DNA from: CAYUHZ01 sp964444625
GTDB lineage: Bacteria; Patescibacteriota; Patescibacteriia; Patescibacteriales; GWC2-42-12
Length of the DNA stretch: 33,027 nucleotides
Assembly: GCA_964444625.1 (NCBI GenBank)
Contig: CAYUHZ010000006.1
Coordinates: 1-33,027, forward strand
Direction: 5' to 3'
Below are positions 30,223 to 33,027 of this stretch, piece by piece. Under the pieces are notes generated by a model. That model made no database searches. It was given only the letters and a program-made list of their open reading frames with translations, and had not been told where the DNA came from. How positions within the stretch are numbered: the first letter of the stretch is position 1; each line of letters starts with the position of its first letter. A program made the translations under genes and the position numbers.

Positions 30223-31944
30223 ATGAAAGCTGAATGGAGAATCAGGCCAAAAATTAGCGATCAGCAAGCGAGTAATTATACCGGCTTGACTCGTTTGGTT
30301 TCTCAATTATTATTCAATCGGGGTTTGGCTAACCAAAAAGACTGTGAATCTTTTTTGGAATCAAGGCATGATACCGATGATCAGGATCCATTTCTGTTTA
30401 AACAGATGAATAGCGCCGTTGAACTGGTGGTTAGCCATATTAAAGCAGGCAATTTGATTGCTGTATATGGAGACTATGATGCTGATGGCATAACTGCTAC
30501 CGCTGTTATAACAGAAATTTTGCAAGTTTTACAAGGGAAAACAACGGTTTATTTGCCAGATCGGACTACTGAGGGCTATGGAATAAATTTAAACGCAATT
30601 AGAGAATTGGCTAAAAATGGCGTTAAACTCATCATTACTGTGGATACTGGAATTAGAAATAAAGAAGAAATTAATGAAGCCAAATTATTAGGGTTGGATG
30701 TAGTCGTAACTGATCATCATGAAGCTCCACCGCTTGAATCAGATTTGCCTGGGTGCATTTTGCTAAATCCCAATATCAGCGGTGAAACTTACCCTTTTAA
30801 GAATTTGGCTGGAGTAGGCGTAGCTTTTAAACTAGTTAAGGCCTTGATTAGTAAGTCGACTTTAACGGTTGAAGAAAAAAAGAAACTAGAATACAGGGTT
30901 CTGGATTTAGTGGCAATCGGTTCAATAGCTGATTGTGTTAATTTAATCGGAGAAAACAGGGTGTTGGTAAAAAACGGTTTGTCTGTTTTGAATAAACGCA
31001 AAAGAATAGGAATCAACGCTCTGGTTGAGGTTGCTCAGATCAAAACGCGCGAATTGAATGCTTGGAATGTTGGTTGGCAAATCGGGCCACGATTAAATGT
31101 CGCTGGCCGATTTGATCATGCTAATTCGGCCTACGATCTTTTAACAACCAAAGACAAAACGGAGGCGTCAAAGATCGCGATCTTTTTAAATCAAAAGAAT
31201 TCGGAACGTCAAAAAATTACCGAAGAAATAGTAATTGCAGGTAGAAAAAATATAGAGCAAGGATTAACCAGAGAAAACATCTTTATCATAGCTTGCCCAG
31301 CTCTTGAAATAGCGGGAGGAGAGGCTTGGCCAGATGGAATTTTGGGTTTGGTGGCTGGGAGATTGTGCGAAGAATTTTATCGTCCGGTATTGGTTTTAAC
31401 TTTGTCTGAGGGCGAGATTAAAGGTTCCGGCAGGAGTATTGAACAGCTTGATATTACCTCGGTTTTGGAAGAAAATAAAGATCTGCTAAAAAAATTTGGA
31501 GGTCATGCCGCGGCTTGCGGTTTTACTTTGTCGGACCAACAGGTTTTAAATGATTTTAGACAAGCAATAAAAAAATCAGTCGATAACAAGTTAAAAGGCG
31601 TTGATTTGTTGCCGCGGATAAACATTGAAGCGGAGATTAAATTGCAGGATATCGACGATAATTTAATGGATGTTTTAAAAAAATTCGAACCCTTTGGACA
31701 AGGAAATCCTAAGCCAAAGTTTATTAGCCGAAATTTGCAGATCAAGGATATAGTAAACATGGGATTAAACGGTCAACATATAAAATTAAGATTCAATGGC
31801 TTATGGGCAGTAGCTTTTAATCGCGCTGAATTATGGGAGGATTTGCGTATCGGCGATATAATTGATATGGTTTATACCGTGGAAATAAATGATTTTAACG
31901 GACGTCAAGAGATACAATTGAAAATTGAAGACCTTGGGAAATAA
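30223..31944 (+). CDS. recJ: Single-stranded-DNA-specific exonuclease RecJ
   Basis: The 573-residue product has the DHH-family motifs in order: GDYDADG (residues 83-89, motif I), DRTTEGYG, ITVDTGI, VVTDHHEAP (DHH, motif III), NPNISGETYPFKNLAGVGVAFKL and LDLVAIGSIAD, then the DHHA1 part with FGGHAAACGFTL. A C-terminal OB-like domain follows (KDIVNMGLNGQHIKLRF). RecJ degrades single-stranded DNA 5' to 3' in recombination, mismatch and base-excision repair, using Mn or Mg bound by the aspartates and histidines. It belongs to the lepA-recJ-rnhA unit. Confidence 0.95.
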   Translation: MKAEWRIRPKISDQQASNYTGLTRLVSQLLFNRGLANQKDCESFLESRHDTDDQDPFLFKQMNSAVELVVSHIKAGNLIAVYGDYDADGITATAVITEILQVLQGKTTVYLPDRTTEGYGINLNAIRELAKNGVKLIITVDTGIRNKEEINEAKLLGLDVVVTDHHEAPPLESDLPGCILLNPNISGETYPFKNLAGVGVAFKLVKALISKSTLTVEEKKKLEYRVLDLVAIGSIADCVNLIGENRVLVKNGLSVLNKRKRIGINALVEVAQIKTRELNAWNVGWQIGPRLNVAGRFDHANSAYDLLTTKDKTEASKIAIFLNQKNSERQKITEEIVIAGRKNIEQGLTRENIFIIACPALEIAGGEAWPDGILGLVAGRLCEEFYRPVLVLTLSEGEIKGSGRSIEQLDITSVLEENKDLLKKFGGHAAACGFTLSDQQVLNDFRQAIKKSVDNKLKGVDLLPRINIEAEIKLQDIDDNLMDVLKKFEPFGQGNPKPKFISRNLQIKDIVNMGLNGQHIKLRFNGLWAVAFNRAELWEDLRIGDIIDMVYTVEINDFNGRQEIQLKIEDLGK

Positions 31945-31973
31945 TTTTAATTTTTAAATTCCGACCAAGCAAT

Positions 31974-32393
31974 ATGAATCACAATAAGCTAGTTATATAT
32001 ACTGACGGCGGAGCGCGAAACAACCCCGGACCAGCTGGTATTGGTTGTCTGTTGCTTGATGAACAAGGAAACGAGGTTTGTCGGATCTCCGCCTATATTG
32101 GTGAAACGACGAATAATCAAGCCGAATACCAAGCAGTTATTTTCGCCCTTGAAAAAGCCAAAGAGCTTAAAGCCAAAGAGCTTGATTTTTTTCTGGATAG
32201 TGAGCTCGTAGTAAAACAATTAAACAGGGAGTACAAAGTAAAACACAAAGATCTGGCGCCGCTTTTTTTAAAAATACATAACTTGTCTACTGATTTTACT
32301 AAAATAATATATCGTCACATTCCAAGAGAAAAGAACGGTATAGCAGACAGCTTGGTTAACGAAGCGATTGATAAAACTCTTGCTGTTAAATAA
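31974..32393 (+). CDS. rnhA: RNase HI-type ribonuclease
   Basis: The 139-residue protein has the four acidic residues of RNase H: D11 in YTDGGARNNPGPA, E51 in TNNQAEYQA, D75 in LDSELVV and D125 in NGIADSLVNEA. It lacks the basic protrusion of the E. coli enzyme and resembles the short 'reverse-transcriptase-like/RNase H' group. It cleaves RNA in RNA-DNA hybrids, removing primers and R-loops. It lies 30 bases after recJ and ends nine bases before tRNA-Val, so the tRNA is probably made from the same transcript. Confidence 0.92.
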   Translation: MNHNKLVIYTDGGARNNPGPAGIGCLLLDEQGNEVCRISAYIGETTNNQAEYQAVIFALEKAKELKAKELDFFLDSELVVKQLNREYKVKHKDLAPLFLKIHNLSTDFTKIIYRHIPREKNGIADSLVNEAIDKTLAVK

Positions 32394-32402
32394 ATTTTTT
32401 TT

Positions 32403-32479
<77 letters not shown>

Positions 32480-32516
32480 GAATAGAGCTCAAGCGTTTTT
32501 CAGAGACTGAATCACA

Positions 32517-32694
32517 GGCGGCGCTTTGTGCCGCCCACTGGTTTTGCGCCGTATTCGCGCCGCTTTCCGCGCCTTCGGCGCGCACCCGTCCGCCCGTCAA
32601 AACGAAGTTCGAACCGAACAAAGTTCGGCAAGCAACCTTTTTCTCAAAAAAGTTGCTCTTTTGTGCGATTTTAGGCAGATTCTCTGCCTTTTTT
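32517..32694. repeat. Five consecutive hairpins after the tRNA
   Basis: In order: GGCGGC/GCCGCC (32517-32535), CGCGCC/GGCGCG (near 32567-32581), CCGAAC/GTTCGG (near 32614-32628), AGCAAC/GTTGCT with T/A arms (near 32629-32656) and AGGCAGA/TCTGCCT (32673-32689). They lie within the serine recombinase remnant. Confidence 0.75.
32673..32694 (+). terminator. Intrinsic terminator downstream of tRNA-Val
   Basis: AGGCAGA, loop TTC, TCTGCCT, then TTTTT. It is the only one of the five hairpins with a T-run and likely ends the lepA-to-tRNA transcript. Confidence 0.8.
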
Positions 32695-32922
32695 ATCCAT
32701 TCCGCTATCGGTTCAAGCCAGCCAGTCCGCTTTTGTTCAAGACGGATTGATTGTTCCTCCAGCGACTTTTTCTCGTTCAATAATTTTGCTTTTTCGCTTC
32801 AGTAGATTTCCTGCTCAATAACCTGTTCAAGATAGCCGTCCAAAAGTCGCTGGAGTTTAACCGAGATAGTTTTAATCATTTATTCCTCATAGGCTTGCCT
32901 CGAGGTTACCTTGTAGGAAGAG

Positions 32923-32947
32923 CTTGGGAAACCATAGGTTTCCCAAG
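32923..32947. repeat. Perfect 11-bp-arm palindrome
   Basis: CTTGGGAAACC (32923-32933), ATA, GGTTTCCCAAG (32937-32947). Confidence 0.85.
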
Positions 32948-32970
32948 GCACTATCCTGAAAGGCCGAAAA

Positions 32971-33013
32971 GTGGCATACTGAGAATATGTCAGAACATAT
33001 TCTCAAAAGCCAC
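32971..33013. repeat. Long two-part palindrome at the window end
   Basis: TGAGAATATGT (32980-32990), CAGA, ACATATTCTCA (32995-33005) form an 11-bp stem, enclosed by GTGGC (32971-32975) and GCCAC (33009-33013). Confidence 0.85.
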
Positions 33014-33027
33014 AATAAGACATTGCT

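Larger units (their letters stand above)
32480..32879 (-). pseudogene. C-terminal remnant of a serine recombinase
   Basis: The reverse strand reads MIKTISVKLQRLLDGYLEQV, IEQEIY, a TGA stop, then SEKAKLLNEKKSLEEQSIRL, WLEPIAEWIKKAENLPKIAQ and KSNFFEKKVACRTLFGSNF. This is the coiled-coil C-terminal end of large serine recombinases. One codon is lost to TGA (probably from CGA, Arg), and the catalytic and zinc-ribbon parts are absent within the window. The frame then continues antisense into tRNA-Val (VGIRGLEPLTSRM), so the element seems to have joined the chromosome at the tRNA 3' end. Confidence 0.7.

Noticed and set aside
32817..32819. Recoding of TGA as an amino acid because of the stop in the recombinase remnant
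   Set aside because: TGA ends intact genes elsewhere in the window (e.g. 8231-8233, 26279-26281), so a nonsense mutation is the simpler reading.

Overview
The window looks like a chromosomal segment of a Patescibacteria (Candidate Phyla Radiation) bacterium, probably of the Parcubacteria type, using the standard bacterial code (TGA acts as a stop, e.g. in the ATGA overlap near 8230). Pointers to this are small genes with very short or absent mRNA leaders, a large S-layer-like protein with alternating sugar- and surface-type modules, many membrane-anchored proteins of unknown function, a 'four-helix-bundle' gene bordered by AT-rich repeats, and decayed transposases of types common in such genomes. 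No homology search was possible; all family names come from motifs read in the translated sequence.

Layout. 120-2563: a YibE/F membrane protein and a BaiN/HI0933-type flavoprotein, tightly linked. 2664-3431: a membrane-anchored lysozyme-like protein with a poly-lysine tract. 3541-5563: a redox/metal operon: a CsoR-family repressor with its palindromic operator, thioredoxin, a thioredoxin-reductase-like enzyme, and a decayed small permease. 5650-6085: HU with its own promoter, a hairpin over the ribosome binding site and a strong terminator. 6136-7642: a frame-broken reverse-strand gene, a small helix-turn-helix gene, and an AT-rich intergenic region with three equally built 28-bp inverted repeats. 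7643-9165: an ECF sigma factor overlapping a DUF5667-type membrane protein (likely its regulator). 9204-9575: four-helix-bundle protein. 9660-13652: structured leader, the 1195-residue S-layer-like protein, terminator. 13738-14457: REP-associated (Y1/HUH) transposase with a palindrome inserted in its own coding sequence. 14549-21497: O-antigen-ligase-like/TPR protein, a small anchored protein, a MITE-like element and a 1321-residue secreted protein (zinc phospholipase-C-like head, Ig-like, lamin-tail and two LamG-type domains). 21861-24595: holB, a BNR-repeat lipoprotein, frr. 24637-28286: a decay zone with IS66 and integrase-type transposase remnants around a truncated VWA gene and two unknown overlapping genes. 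28287-32479: lepA, a 32-residue membrane peptide, recJ, rnhA and tRNA-Val(CAC). 32480-33027: a hairpin-rich serine-recombinase remnant next to the tRNA, and two long palindromes.

The housekeeping genes (HU, holB, frr, lepA, recJ, rnhA, tRNA) cover replication, repair and translation; the middle of the window is cell-surface biology; the remaining intervals are dominated by mobile-element debris. The strongest candidates for something new are the 10-8-10 inverted-repeat array beside the helix-turn-helix gene, the structured S-layer leader with mutually exclusive hairpins, the palindrome inside the RAYT gene, the MITE-like element and the candidate small RNA at 21510-21627.
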